The notes: a model not told the origin generated them from the sequence alone. Positions 1-8,885 are shown, numbered from the stretch's first letter. The stretch is 64,000 nucleotides of DNA from Duganella sp. 1411 (GCF_017833525.1 NZ_JAFICD010000005.1:372001-436000), one strand, 5' to 3'. Translations and numbers: made by a program.

Positions 1-185
1 ATCCAACGACCAAGCAGCTATACCTGTACACCGGCGGCGGTGAGTGGTGGAGCTACGACGACCCGACCGTGATCGCAACCAAGATGCAGTACGTCCGGGA
101 TCAAAACCTGCGCGGCGCCTTCTCCTGGGAGTTGGACGGCGACGCCAATGGCGCCCTGACCAGCGCCGTCTGGAAAGGACGTTAA
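1..185 (+). CDS. GH18 chitinase, C-terminal end (partial)
   Basis: This is the last 60 or so codons of a gene that enters from outside the window; the reading frame starts at base 3 and stops with TAA at 183-185. The readable peptide contains GGEWWSYDD, then NLRGAFSWELDGD followed by a short tail. The GAFxWELDGD stretch is typical of the eighth beta-strand of the GH18 TIM barrel, where the conserved Trp lines the sugar-binding floor. Chitinases of this family cleave beta-1,4-GlcNAc polymers and are usually secreted. The catalytic DxxDxDxE motif and signal peptide would lie upstream and cannot be seen. The next gene starts 3 bp after the stop, so the two are probably co-transcribed. Confidence 0.72.
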   Translation, partial: PTTKQLYLYTGGGEWWSYDDPTVIATKMQYVRDQNLRGAFSWELDGDANGALTSAVWKGR

Positions 186-188
186 GCG

Positions 189-1205
189 ATGACGCGCCAT
201 GCAGCCGTTTCCCCTGTCGTTGTGGACGACGCATGGCGCACCTGGATCGCCGAGAACCTGATGCTCGGCGGCCGGCCGCAGGCTTTGGCCGGCATCCTGA
301 TCCAGTCCGGCATCAGCGAGCACGATGCCGTCGCGGAGGTGGACGCCGCGCTGCGCAGCCCCTACCTGCGGGGCGCGTCGCGTTTGCACAACCGGCTGGC
401 CAAGCGCGACTGGGTGCTGGGCATCCAGTCGCGCTTGAACCGGCTGGCGCCGTCAGAAGTGCCGCGCCGCGAGCGCCTGTCCGGCGAGGCGTTCCTCGAA
501 GAGCATTACCGCCGCAACCAGCCGGTGATCATCACCGGCATGCTGGAAGACTGCGTCGCCCGCACCAAGTGGACGCTGGATTATTTGAGCGGACATCTGG
601 GCGAACGTGAGGTTGAGGTGCAGTTCGGCCGCGACGCCGATCCAAACTACGAGTTGAATAGCCAGGCCCACAAGCGCCGCATGCCCTTTGGCGTGTATGT
701 GGAGCTGGTGCGCGCCAGCGGCCGCACCAACGATTTCTACATGACCGCCAACAACGACGAACAGAATCGCGAGGCGCTGCAAGAGCTGATGGCCGATCTG
801 CCGCCGCTGGACGAGTATCTGAACCAGGAGCGGCGCGGCTTTTTCTGGTTTGGGCCGGCCGGCACGCTCACGCCGTTCCACCACGACCTGACCAACAACT
901 TCATGATCCAGATCGCAGGCCGCAAGCGCGTGCGCCTGATCGCGCCATGCGACATCCCCAGCTTGTACAACCAGCGGCACTGTTTTACACCGGTCGACGG
1001 ACGCGCCATCGACGTCCAGCGCTTCCCGATGATGGCCGGCGTGCCGGTGATCGACTGCGTGCTGGAGCCGGGCGAGATCCTGTTCCTGCCGGTCGGCTGG
1101 TGGCATTTCGTCGAGGCGCTCGATATCACCATCACCGTCTCCACCACCCACTTCCGGTGGGATAACGACTTCTATTCCGATTATCCGCCCAATCACGATT
1201 TCTGA
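189..1205 (+). CDS. Cupin-like (JmjC/cupin_8) Fe(II)/2OG-type oxygenase
   Basis: A protein of 338 residues with the cupin_8/JmjC-like fold. A candidate metal triad is visible: H231-x-D233 in the FHHDLTNNF stretch and a distal His306 in the GWWHFVEALD stretch. After the HxD motif comes IAGRKRVRLIAP, as in FIH/JMJD-like hydroxylases. The first 100 residues form a helical extension. Proteins of this family in Proteobacteria often sit near glycan receptors and tryptophan-halogenase-like genes, but their substrates are largely unknown. Here the gene begins 3 bp downstream of a GH18 chitinase stop codon, which suggests co-expression with chitin breakdown. Whether it hydroxylates a protein or a small molecule cannot be told from the sequence. 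Confidence 0.8.
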   Translation: MTRHAAVSPVVVDDAWRTWIAENLMLGGRPQALAGILIQSGISEHDAVAEVDAALRSPYLRGASRLHNRLAKRDWVLGIQSRLNRLAPSEVPRRERLSGEAFLEEHYRRNQPVIITGMLEDCVARTKWTLDYLSGHLGEREVEVQFGRDADPNYELNSQAHKRRMPFGVYVELVRASGRTNDFYMTANNDEQNREALQELMADLPPLDEYLNQERRGFFWFGPAGTLTPFHHDLTNNFMIQIAGRKRVRLIAPCDIPSLYNQRHCFTPVDGRAIDVQRFPMMAGVPVIDCVLEPGEILFLPVGWWHFVEALDITITVSTTHFRWDNDFYSDYPPNHDF

Positions 1206-1264
1206 TTCCGTACGCGGATCGATTACAATCAAATGGCCGACAGCAGACCGCAAGCGAGGCCGCC

Positions 1265-2020
1265 ATGCCCATGCACTACCTGCGTGCCCTAACCAGCCCG
1301 CACCGCACCGATATCAGCAACCGCCGTCTTGGCCGCGCGCTGGCCTTCGTGGCCGGAGCGGTCAACGCCGGCGGTTTTTTCGCGGTGGGACAGTACACGT
1401 CCCACATGTCGGGCATCGTCTCGGCGCTGGCCGACAACGCCGCGCTGGGCGACTTGGGGCTGCTGCTGGCGGGGGCGGCGTCGTTGTTCGCCTTCTTCCT
1501 GGGCGCGGCCACCTCCGCCATCCTGATCAACTGGGGCCGGCGCCGTGGCGCGCATAGCCGCTACGCGCTGCCGCTGACGCTGGAGTCGGCGCTGCTGCTG
1601 GTGTTCGGCCTGATGGGCAGCCGGCTGGCGGAGCACGGCCACCTTCCCGCCACGGTGGCGCTGCTGTGTTTTGTGATGGGACTTCAAAACGCCATCGTCA
1701 CCAAGGTGTCGCGCGCGGAAATCCGCACCACCCACGTCACCGGACTGGTGACCGACATCGGCATCGAACTGGGCAAACTGCTTTACTGGAACGCGGGCGG
1801 CGCCGGGACGGCGGGGGACAAGGTCGTGGCAGACCGCGACCGGCTATCGCTGCTATGCTCCTTGCTGGGCGCTTTCCTGCTTGGCGGCCTGGCCGGCGCC
1901 TTCGGTTTCAAGTATGTGGGCTTTATCGCCACCGTTCCCCTGGCGTTGATGGTGCTGTCTCTGGCCATCATTCCCCTTTTCGACGATTTTCACACCGCAC
2001 GAGGTAGAGTAAGTAGATGA
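1265..2020 (+). CDS. YoaK/DUF1275 family membrane protein
   Basis: A membrane protein of 251 residues with about six hydrophobic helices. The N-terminal part reads LAFVAGAVNAGGFFAVGQYTSHMSG, which matches the DUF1275 (YoaK) signature of a first helix followed by a T-SHMSG loop. The THVTGLVTDIGIELGK segment around residues 157-173 is also conserved in the family. The function of DUF1275 proteins is not established. The stop codon overlaps the start of the next gene (ATGA at 2017-2020), so the acetyltransferase downstream is translationally coupled to it. Confidence 0.85.
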   Translation: MPMHYLRALTSPHRTDISNRRLGRALAFVAGAVNAGGFFAVGQYTSHMSGIVSALADNAALGDLGLLLAGAASLFAFFLGAATSAILINWGRRRGAHSRYALPLTLESALLLVFGLMGSRLAEHGHLPATVALLCFVMGLQNAIVTKVSRAEIRTTHVTGLVTDIGIELGKLLYWNAGGAGTAGDKVVADRDRLSLLCSLLGAFLLGGLAGAFGFKYVGFIATVPLALMVLSLAIIPLFDDFHTARGRVSR

Positions 2021-2508
2021 CTATGATCAGACCCGTAACACCGGACGATGCCTCCGCCATCGTCGATATCTATAACCACTACGTCGCCACCACGACGATC
2101 AGCTTTGAAGAACACCCCGTCACGCCGGACGAAATGGCCGGCCGCATCCGCGACGTGACGGCGGCCTTGCCATGGTTTGTCTACGAGTCCGAGGGCAAGG
2201 TGGCCGGCTATGCCTACGCGACCAAATGGCGCGCGCGCAGCGCCTACCGTTTTTCGGCGGAGACCAGCGTCTACGTCGCGCCGGGGCAGGGCGGCAAGGG
2301 CATCGGCTCGGCGCTGTACAAAACCTTGCTCGAAGAGCTGCGCGCGCGGGAAATCCACATGGCCATCGGCGGCATCGCCCAGCCCAATCCGGCCAGCGTC
2401 GCGCTGCACGAGCGCCTGGGCTTTGAAAAAGTCGCCCACTTCAAGCAGGTGGGCCGCAAGTTCGACCGCTGGGTCGACGTCGGCTACTGGGAACTGCAAC
2501 TCGGTTAA
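2017..2508 (+). CDS. GNAT N-acetyltransferase, phosphinothricin acetyltransferase-like
   Basis: A GNAT-fold acetyltransferase of 163 residues. The N-terminus (IRPVTPDDASAIVDIYNHYV), the central YAYATKWRARSAYRF stretch and the acetyl-CoA loop APGQGGKGIGSAL (an R/Q-x-x-G-x-G/A type P-loop) are characteristic of the Pat/Bar/YncA branch. That branch N-acetylates phosphinothricin, methionine sulfoximine or related amino acids. The ATG overlaps the stop of the YoaK-type gene by 4 bp. A second in-frame ATG at 2023 would give a more typical start at MIRP. The physiological substrate is not known. Confidence 0.85.
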   Translation: MTMIRPVTPDDASAIVDIYNHYVATTTISFEEHPVTPDEMAGRIRDVTAALPWFVYESEGKVAGYAYATKWRARSAYRFSAETSVYVAPGQGGKGIGSALYKTLLEELRAREIHMAIGGIAQPNPASVALHERLGFEKVAHFKQVGRKFDRWVDVGYWELQLG

Positions 2509-2611
2509 GTGGACCACCGATGAACCGTGTTTGGCGATGCATCGTGCGTCGGGCGGCGTCAAAAGTTGATATCATGCGGCTTTGTTAACACCGGGTTCGC
2601 CCGCAGCCACC

Positions 2612-4852
2612 ATGCCACAGGCCAGCAACGACACCGACTTGACGACATGTGAAAGCGAGCCTATACGCACGCCAGGCAGCATTCAGCCGCACGGTTTTTT
2701 GCTGGCGCTGTCGCTGCGCCTCGAGGTGCTGCAGGTTAGCGACAATCTCGCCCAATTCACCGGTATCGCCCCGGAGAGCGCGCTGGGGCGGCCGCTGACG
2801 GACGTCATCGGCGCCGCCGGCGCCCAGGCGCTGGAGCCCAACCTGCGCGGCGGCCAGCTGCGCGAGCGTCCCGCCTACATCGCCACGGTCGGTCTGGAGG
2901 GCGAGTCGTTCGACGTCCTGGCGCACGCCTACGACGAATTGCTGGTGCTCGAATTCGAGCGTTCGCGCAGCACCGTCGGCGCCGGCATGCAGCAGCTCTA
3001 TCCGCTGGTCGGCGATTTCCTCAACAAGATCAGCGATGCCGATACGATCGCCGAATTGTGCCAGTTGGCCGCCAGCGAGATCAGCGCGCTGACCGGTTTC
3101 GGCCGGGTGCTGGTCTACAGCTTCGACGACGAAGGCCACGGCAACGTGCTTGCCGAATGTGTCGATGACGGTTACGACAGCTATCTTGGCCAGCGCTTCC
3201 CGGCCAGCGACATTCCGCGCCAAGCCCGCGAGCTGTATCTGGCCAACCGGATCCGCCTGATCCAGGATGCCGACTACCAGCCGGCGCGGCTGGTGCCGCC
3301 CGAGAATCCCCTGACCGGAAAGCCCAACGACCTGTCGTTCGCGTCGCTGCGCAGCGTCTCGCCGATCCACCTGCAATACATGCGCAACATGGGAACGCTG
3401 GCGTCGATGTCGGTGTCGCTGATCGTCAAGGGCAAGCTGTGGGGCTTGATCTCGTGCCACCACGCGCAGGCGCGCCACCTGAGCTTCCACCAGCGCAGCG
3501 TGTGCGAGCAGCTGGGGCAAATCCTGGCGCTGCGCATCCGCAACCGCGCCGACGCCGACCAGATGCAGTTCCGGCTCGAGGTGCGGCGCGTGATGGTCAG
3601 CCTGCTGGGCGGGCTCACACAGGGCGCGGACTTCATCGAAAACCTGCGCAGCGTGCTGCCCGAGCTGCTGCGCTTCGCCCGCGCCGGCGGCGTCGCCATC
3701 GTGGTCGACGACCGTTTGATCAGCTACGGCCACACGCCGGACGACGAGCAGATACGCGGCTTGGTGGACTGGCTCAGCGCCAACGTCCACCAGGACCTGT
3801 TCCACAGCGACCATCTGAGCACGCATGTGCCGGCGGCGGCGGCCTACACCGGCTCCGCCAGCGGTTTGCTGGCGATGCCTATTTCGCGCATCCACCAGCA
3901 TTATCTGCTGTGGTTCCGTCCCGAGGTGGTGTACGCGATCGATTGGGCCGGCCGTCCCGAAAAAATGGAAAAGGCCGCCGGCAAGCTGTCGCCGCGCACC
4001 AGCTTCACCAGCTGGCGCGAGGCGGTCCACGGCACTTCGGCGCCGTGGCACGAGGGCGAGCTCGAACTGGCGCTGGAATTCCGCACCGCGCTGCTGGGTA
4101 TCGCGCTCGAACGCGCCGAGCAGATGGCCGATCTGGCCGAGGAGCTGGGGCGCGCCAACAAGGAGCTCGAGGCGTTCTCGTATTCGGTGTCGCACGACCT
4201 GCGCGCGCCGCTGCGCCACATCGTCGGCTTTTCCGATCTGCTGATGGAAACGGCCGGCAGCGACAATCCGGAACGGCGCCAGCGCTTCCTGGTCAACATC
4301 AAGGAATCGGCGCGGCTGGCGGGCAAGCTGGTGGACGATCTGCTCAGTTTTTCGCAGATGGGCCGCGCGGCCCTGCGCCCGGTGCGCGTGCGCATGACCG
4401 ATCTGGTGCGCGGCTGCATCGACAAGCTGGAACCGGACACGCCGGCGCGCCGTATCGACTGGCAGGTGGACGACCTGCCGGAGATCGTCGCCGACCCGTC
4501 TTTCCTGCAGCTGGCGTTGTACAATCTGCTCTCGAACGCCGTCAAGTTCACGGGGCAGAGCGATCCGGCCGTGATACGCGTCACCAGCGAGCAGCTGCCC
4601 GAGGAAACCGTGTTCCATATCGCCGACAACGGCGTCGGCTTCAATATGGACTACGCTCACAAGCTGTTTGGCGTTTTCCAGCGGCTGCACCGGATGGAGG
4701 ACTTCCAGGGCACCGGCATCGGCCTGGCGAACGTGCGGCGGATCGTCGAACGACACGGGGGCCGCGTTTGGGCGCGGTCGGCGCCGGGCGAGGGGGCGAC
4801 GTTCTCCTTTGCCATCCCCACCAATGCAAATACAAATACAGATAAAGTTTGA
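2612..4852 (+). CDS. Bacteriophytochrome sensor histidine kinase
   Basis: A red/far-red photoreceptor kinase of 746 residues from the chosen ATG; an in-frame TTG at 2582 would add 10 residues. Domain order is PAS, GAF, PHY, HisKA, HATPase. The biliverdin-binding cysteine is Cys13 in TTCESEPI, in the usual bacteriophytochrome place ahead of PGSIQPHG. The GAF domain has the conserved PASDIPRQAREL motif, the chromophore-contacting SPIHLQYMRNMG and SCHHA histidines, and the PHY tongue carries PRTSF. The phosphorylated His is H528 in SYSVSHDLRAPLRH. The ATP-binding domain has intact N (NLLSNAVKFTG), G1 (DNGVGF) and G2 (GTGIGLANV) boxes. A response regulator follows 9 bp downstream, and a heme oxygenase lies 2.2 kb away. 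All key residues for a functional photosensor are present. Confidence 0.96.
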   Translation: MPQASNDTDLTTCESEPIRTPGSIQPHGFLLALSLRLEVLQVSDNLAQFTGIAPESALGRPLTDVIGAAGAQALEPNLRGGQLRERPAYIATVGLEGESFDVLAHAYDELLVLEFERSRSTVGAGMQQLYPLVGDFLNKISDADTIAELCQLAASEISALTGFGRVLVYSFDDEGHGNVLAECVDDGYDSYLGQRFPASDIPRQARELYLANRIRLIQDADYQPARLVPPENPLTGKPNDLSFASLRSVSPIHLQYMRNMGTLASMSVSLIVKGKLWGLISCHHAQARHLSFHQRSVCEQLGQILALRIRNRADADQMQFRLEVRRVMVSLLGGLTQGADFIENLRSVLPELLRFARAGGVAIVVDDRLISYGHTPDDEQIRGLVDWLSANVHQDLFHSDHLSTHVPAAAAYTGSASGLLAMPISRIHQHYLLWFRPEVVYAIDWAGRPEKMEKAAGKLSPRTSFTSWREAVHGTSAPWHEGELELALEFRTALLGIALERAEQMADLAEELGRANKELEAFSYSVSHDLRAPLRHIVGFSDLLMETAGSDNPERRQRFLVNIKESARLAGKLVDDLLSFSQMGRAALRPVRVRMTDLVRGCIDKLEPDTPARRIDWQVDDLPEIVADPSFLQLALYNLLSNAVKFTGQSDPAVIRVTSEQLPEETVFHIADNGVGFNMDYAHKLFGVFQRLHRMEDFQGTGIGLANVRRIVERHGGRVWARSAPGEGATFSFAIPTNANTNTDKV

Positions 4853-4861
4853 GGCACGCCT

Positions 4862-5317
4862 ATGTTAAAGCCTATCCTGCTGGTTGAAGACAACCCTCAC
4901 GATTTGGAGCTGACGCTGATTGCGCTGGAACGCAGCCAATTGGCCAACGAAGTAATCGTCGTGCGTGATGGCGCCGACGCGCTCGATTATTTGCACGCGC
5001 GCGGCACGTTCGCCAACCGCGAGCAGGGCAATCCGGCCGTGGTGCTGCTCGATTTGAAGCTGCCCAAGGTCGACGGCCTGGAGGTGCTGGCCGAGATCCG
5101 TGGCAGCGCCACGCTCAAGAGCATTCCGGTGGTGATGCTGACATCCTCCCGCGAAGAGCAGGACCTGATCCGCAGCTATGAACTGGGCGTGAACGCCTAC
5201 GTGGTCAAGCCGGTCGATTTCCAGGAGTTCGTGCGGGCGATCGCCGACCTGGGGATATTCTGGGCGGTGCTCAACGAGCCCCCGCCGGGGTCGCACCGCT
5301 ACGTCAAGCCGCAGTAG
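4862..5317 (+). CDS. Single-domain response regulator, Rcp1-like, partner of the phytochrome
   Basis: A stand-alone receiver domain of 151 residues. The acidic pocket (LLVEDNPHDLEL), phospho-acceptor Asp in VVLLDLKLPKVDG, switch Thr in VVMLTSS and Lys in VVKPV are all present. The loop between beta2 and alpha2 and the long C-terminal segment are typical of the Rcp1-type regulators that accept phosphate from bacterial phytochromes. It lies 9 bp after the phytochrome gene and is surely in the same operon. It has no output domain, so it must act through a further partner. Its last 14 bp overlap the 3' end of the hybrid kinase gene on the opposite strand. Confidence 0.93.
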   Translation: MLKPILLVEDNPHDLELTLIALERSQLANEVIVVRDGADALDYLHARGTFANREQGNPAVVLLDLKLPKVDGLEVLAEIRGSATLKSIPVVMLTSSREEQDLIRSYELGVNAYVVKPVDFQEFVRAIADLGIFWAVLNEPPPGSHRYVKPQ

Positions 5318-6929
5318 CGGCGTTGTTCTTGCGCAGCAGGTGGCGGATGCGCGAACTGAGGGTTTCGACGGTATAGGGTTTTTGCAGCAGATTGACGCCC
5401 GGCGGTAGCCTGCCGTCGTGCGACAGCACGCCTTCCGCATAGCCGGACGTGAACAGGATGTGCGCGTGGGGCAGCTTGGCGCGTACCATTTCGCTCAATT
5501 CCAGGCTGCTCACGCGGCCCGGCATCATCACATCGGTAAACAGCAGGTCGATATGGACGCCGCCGTCGATCAGGTGCGTCGCCTGTTCCGCGTTGGCGCT
5601 GCTGAGCACCTGGTAGCCCAGCGTCGCCAGCATGTCGACCGTCGCCGCGCGCACCGCCTCCTCGTCCTCCACCACCAGTATGGTCTCCACGCCGCCGGTC
5701 AAAGCCTGTAGCGCGGCGTGGTGCTCCGGTTCGGCCTGCGCCTCGCTGCGGCGCAGGTAGATCTGCACGCAGGTACCGGTGCCCAGGGTGCTTTGCAGCG
5801 CGATCTCGCCGCCGGACTGCTTGACGAAACCGTAGGCCATGCTCAGGCCAAGCCCCGTGCCCTGGCCGGTCGGCTTGGTGGTGAAGAACGGCTCGAACGC
5901 GCGCTGCATCACCTCCTGCGACATGCCCGACCCGGTGTCGGCGATCTCGATCAGCACATAGTCGCCCTGGCCGTCGCCGATCTTGGCCAGCTGCTCCGAG
6001 CCGGCCTGCAGATTGCGGGCGCGGATGGTCAGCGTGCCGTCGCCGCCCATGGCGTCGCGCGCGTTGATGGCCAGGTTCAGGATCACGTTATTGAGCTGGC
6101 TGACGTCGACGTCGGTGTTCCACAAGCGCGGCGCGATGTCGGCGATCACCACCGCGCGCGGACCGAGCACGCGGCGCAGCATGTCGTCCATATCGGCCAG
6201 CACCGGCGTCAGGTCGACCACCGCGCTTTGCAGCGGCTGCCGGCGCGCGAACGCCAGCAGGTGCGCGGCCAGCCGCGCGCCGCGTTCGACGCCATTGAGC
6301 GCGTTCTCAATGCGCACCATGCCTTGCGGGTTGACGTCGCCGACCATCTGCAGCAGATGCAGGTTGCCGCTGATGATTTGCAGGACGTTGTTGAAATCGT
6401 GCGCCACGCCGCCGGTCAGCTGGCCGATGGCCTCCATCTTTTGCGCCTGGTGCAGGGCGGCCTGGCTGACTCGCAATTCCTCCTCGCGCTGGCGCAATTC
6501 CAGGAAGGCGGCGTCGCGCTGCTGGCGCGCCTGGTAGGCGGCGCAGTGGTAGCGGATGCGCGCCTCCAGCTCGCGCGCCTCCGGCCATTTCACCAGGTAG
6601 TCGTTGGCGCCGAGCGCGAACGCCTGCGCCTTGATATCGGCATCGTCCTCGGACGACAGCAATATCACCGGCAGGTGCTCGGTGTACGGATCGGCGCGCA
6701 GCATGCGGATCACGTCGAAGCCGTCGGCGCCTGGCATGCGCAGGTCGACCAGCAGGACGTTCGCTTCCGTTTCCTTGCACAGTTCGACGGCCAATTCGGC
6801 GCGGTTGTCGTAGCGCAGCGTGATACCCTGCTGGCGCGCCATGTGATAGCCGATCAAGTCCTCGGCCATCGCTTCATCGTCGATCAACAGTACGGAGCAA
6901 TTCTGGGATTGGTTTTGGGTCATAGGCAT
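5304..6929 (-). CDS. Hybrid histidine kinase with receiver domains at both ends (REC-HisKA-HATPase-REC)
   Basis: A soluble protein of 541 residues with no membrane helices. An N-terminal receiver (residues about 10-130, LLIDDEAM, VDLRMPGADGFD) is followed by a coiled coil. Next come a HisKA domain with the H-box GGVAHDFNNVLQ, an HATPase with ADTGSGM and GTGLGLSMAYGFV boxes, and a C-terminal receiver (VVEDEEAVRAA, LFTDVMMPG). The H-box VAHDFNN is typical of the HWE-unrelated hybrid kinases of the CckA/NtrB-like group. A second ATG lies at 6923. The gene converges on and overlaps the phytochrome response regulator. It therefore may take part in the same light-signalling network, receiving phosphate on its first receiver, but this is inference. 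Confidence 0.92.
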   Translation of the reverse strand: MPMTQNQSQNCSVLLIDDEAMAEDLIGYHMARQQGITLRYDNRAELAVELCKETEANVLLVDLRMPGADGFDVIRMLRADPYTEHLPVILLSSEDDADIKAQAFALGANDYLVKWPEARELEARIRYHCAAYQARQQRDAAFLELRQREEELRVSQAALHQAQKMEAIGQLTGGVAHDFNNVLQIISGNLHLLQMVGDVNPQGMVRIENALNGVERGARLAAHLLAFARRQPLQSAVVDLTPVLADMDDMLRRVLGPRAVVIADIAPRLWNTDVDVSQLNNVILNLAINARDAMGGDGTLTIRARNLQAGSEQLAKIGDGQGDYVLIEIADTGSGMSQEVMQRAFEPFFTTKPTGQGTGLGLSMAYGFVKQSGGEIALQSTLGTGTCVQIYLRRSEAQAEPEHHAALQALTGGVETILVVEDEEAVRAATVDMLATLGYQVLSSANAEQATHLIDGGVHIDLLFTDVMMPGRVSSLELSEMVRAKLPHAHILFTSGYAEGVLSHDGRLPPGVNLLQKPYTVETLSSRIRHLLRKNNAATAA

Positions 6930-7051
6930 TATGCTGGTAGTCCATAAATTTTACCTGAGCTCCATTTTTTCAGAAAACGCCAACGTCTACTGTGCGCGGT
7001 CTAGCACTACGCTGTGTAAAATCTTGCTATCAATAAAACTCGGGAAGTATC

Positions 7052-7633
7052 GTGGAAGAAATTTCCGTCGTGGAACGAGATGTGCTGACGGCGCTGCGGC
7101 AGGCAACGGCGCGGCGTCATGCGGAGCTCGACTCGCGCACGCCATTGGCCGCCGGCGACGCGGATCTGTGCGCATACCACGATCATCTGCGGTTGCTGGA
7201 GCGGTGGCTGGCGCCGATCCAGGCGTGGCTGGCGCAGTTCGACGACGGTCCCGTGCTGCCGGATTATCTGCATGCGATCCGGCGGGATCTGGCGCATGTG
7301 GCGTTGGCCGGGATGGGGGCGGCGGCGCCAGGCGTAACGGCGCAGGCTAGTCCCGCGCAAGGCGGCGCGGCGTGGCGCTGGGGTGTTTGCTATGTGGTCG
7401 AAGGGTCGCAGCTGGGCGGCGCGGTGCTGTACAAAAGGCTGGCGGAGCGATTGGCGCCGCATCCGCTGGATTATTTGCGGGGCGCCGGTTCCCCCGGTCC
7501 GCGCTGGCGCGAATTCATCGACGCGCTGCGCGGGAACGTCGCCGGCGAGCGGCAAATCGCCGAGGCGTGCGAAGGCGCGCAGTGGGCGTTCGACAGCCTC
7601 ATCGCGCTGAACAATGCAGCACGTAAGGCGTAG
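7052..7633 (+). CDS. Biliverdin-producing heme oxygenase
   Basis: A helical protein of 193 residues of the bacterial heme oxygenase family. The proximal heme-ligand candidate is the His in TARRHAELDSRTPL near the N-terminus. The distal helix is represented by CYVVEGSQLGGAVLYKRL, with the conserved Gly-rich kink (G-S-Q-L-G-G). The enzyme opens heme to biliverdin, CO and iron, and biliverdin is the chromophore that the phytochrome 2.2 kb upstream needs. The start is GTG, as no ATG is in frame nearby; a GGGAAG stretch lies just upstream. The TAG stop codon lies inside a family A repeat (7629-7722), so the C-terminal end may have been set by insertion of that element. Confidence 0.88.
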   Translation: MEEISVVERDVLTALRQATARRHAELDSRTPLAAGDADLCAYHDHLRLLERWLAPIQAWLAQFDDGPVLPDYLHAIRRDLAHVALAGMGAAAPGVTAQASPAQGGAAWRWGVCYVVEGSQLGGAVLYKRLAERLAPHPLDYLRGAGSPGPRWREFIDALRGNVAGERQIAEACEGAQWAFDSLIALNNAARKA

Positions 7634-7722
7634 GGCGGATTAGGCGGAACGCCGTAATCGGCCATTGCGTGCGCCGTCGAGACGCATACATGGCCGATTA
7701 CGCTGCGCTAATCCGCCCTACG
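7629..7722. repeat. Family A inverted-repeat element, copy A1
   Basis: A 94-bp element bounded by perfect 14-bp inverted termini (CGTAGGGCGGATTA at 7629-7642 and its complement at 7709-7722). Inside, a 12-bp block GTAATCGGCCAT pairs with ATGGCCGATTAC, and TGCGT pairs with ACGCA around an 11-base loop. Side bulges GGCGGAACGCC and GCTGCGC separate the two stems. It lies between the convergent heme oxygenase and LivK genes and supplies the TAG stop of the former. It lacks a T-tract. Confidence 0.9.
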
Positions 7723-7751
7723 TGAATCCGCGCGATCGCGTAATTAGCGGG

Positions 7752-8885
7752 TCAATAGCTGGTCAAAGGCACCGGCTGCCCACCCTTGAAGGTAAAGATG
7801 GTCACCGGCGACTGCTTCATGTCGCCACGCTCGTCGAACGCGTAGGTGCCGGCGATGCCCTTATACGAACCGGAGCCGATGACCGCCGCCACCTTCTGCG
7901 GATCGATCGAATTCGCCTTCTGCATCGCTTGCGCGTACATCATGGTCGCGTCGTAGTAGGACGCCGCATAGACATCGGCATCCTGCTTGTAGCGCGCCTT
8001 GTACTTGGCCTTGAACGCCGGGCCGCTGGTGGCCTTGTCCAGTATCGCGCCGCCCTGCGAGCACAGGACATTGTCGCCGACCGCGTCGCCACCCAGTTTG
8101 CCCATCTCCGCCGTGCAGATGGTGTCGCCGCCCAGCAGCTTGGCGGTGATGCCCAACTGCTTCATCTGACGCACCATCGGCGCCGCCTGCGGCGCATAGC
8201 CGCCAAAGAAAATCGCCTCGACCTTCTTGTTTTTCAACTTGGTCAGGATGGCGTTGAAGTCGAACGCCTTGTCGGTGGTGAACTCGTGCCCGGCCACCGT
8301 CATGCCGGAGGCTTTCGCCTGCTTCTTGAATTCCTCCGCCACGCCCTGGCCGAAGGCGGTGCGGTCGTCGATGACCGCGACGTTTTTGAATTTGAGTTCG
8401 TTGGCCGCGTACAGCGCCATCTTGGAACCGAGCTGGGAGTCGCTGGCGTTGACGCGGAACAGGCCCTTGTAACCTTGCTGCGTGATCTTCGGATTGGTGG
8501 CGATGGTGGCCACCAGCACTCCGGCGTCGTTGTACGCGCGCGAGGACGGAATCGCCACGCCCGAGTTGTAAGGACCGACGACGTATTTGACGCCGTTGTC
8601 GATCAGCTTCTGCGCGGCGGCCATGCCGGCTTTCGGGTCGCCCTGGTCGTCCTCGGACAGCAGTTCGAATTTGAGCTTCTTGCCGCCGACGGTGATCGGC
8701 TTGGCGTTGAGTTCTTCCACCGCGAGGCGCGCGCCGTTTTCGTTGTCCTTGCCCGAAAACGCCTGGGCGCCGGACAGCGGCCCGCTATGGCCGATTTTGA
8801 CCACGGTGTCCTGCGCGTAAGCGCCGGTGGCGGCCATGAGCGCCGTGGCGGCGGCGATGTGCTTCACGCTGTGCTTCAAATTCAT
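7752..8885 (-). CDS. Branched-chain amino acid ABC transporter, periplasmic binding protein (LivK-like)
   Basis: A protein of 377 residues with a Sec signal peptide (MNLKHSVKHIAAATALMAATGAYAQ) and a Leu/Ile/Val-binding type periplasmic fold. VVKIGHSGPLSGAQAFSGKDNENGARLAVEELNA is the classic N-terminal lobe of the family, and VVGPYNSGVAIPSS lines the ligand cleft. It would deliver branched-chain or related amino acids to a LivHMGF permease/ATPase, none of which is encoded nearby. It is an orphan binding gene, as is common in Betaproteobacteria. A GGGAG ribosome site sits 7 bp before the ATG. Confidence 0.93.
   Translation of the reverse strand: MNLKHSVKHIAAATALMAATGAYAQDTVVKIGHSGPLSGAQAFSGKDNENGARLAVEELNAKPITVGGKKLKFELLSEDDQGDPKAGMAAAQKLIDNGVKYVVGPYNSGVAIPSSRAYNDAGVLVATIATNPKITQQGYKGLFRVNASDSQLGSKMALYAANELKFKNVAVIDDRTAFGQGVAEEFKKQAKASGMTVAGHEFTTDKAFDFNAILTKLKNKKVEAIFFGGYAPQAAPMVRQMKQLGITAKLLGGDTICTAEMGKLGGDAVGDNVLCSQGGAILDKATSGPAFKAKYKARYKQDADVYAASYYDATMMYAQAMQKANSIDPQKVAAVIGSGSYKGIAGTYAFDERGDMKQSPVTIFTFKGGQPVPLTSY

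Noticed and set aside
2585..4756. A 723-codon minus-strand open frame over the phytochrome
   Set aside because: The plus strand encodes a complete phytochrome with all motifs; the antisense peptide is His/Arg/Gln-rich and matches nothing.
7629..7722. Family A as simple rho-independent terminators
   Set aside because: The stems are strong but no T-tract follows on either strand; a terminator role by other means is left open in the findings.
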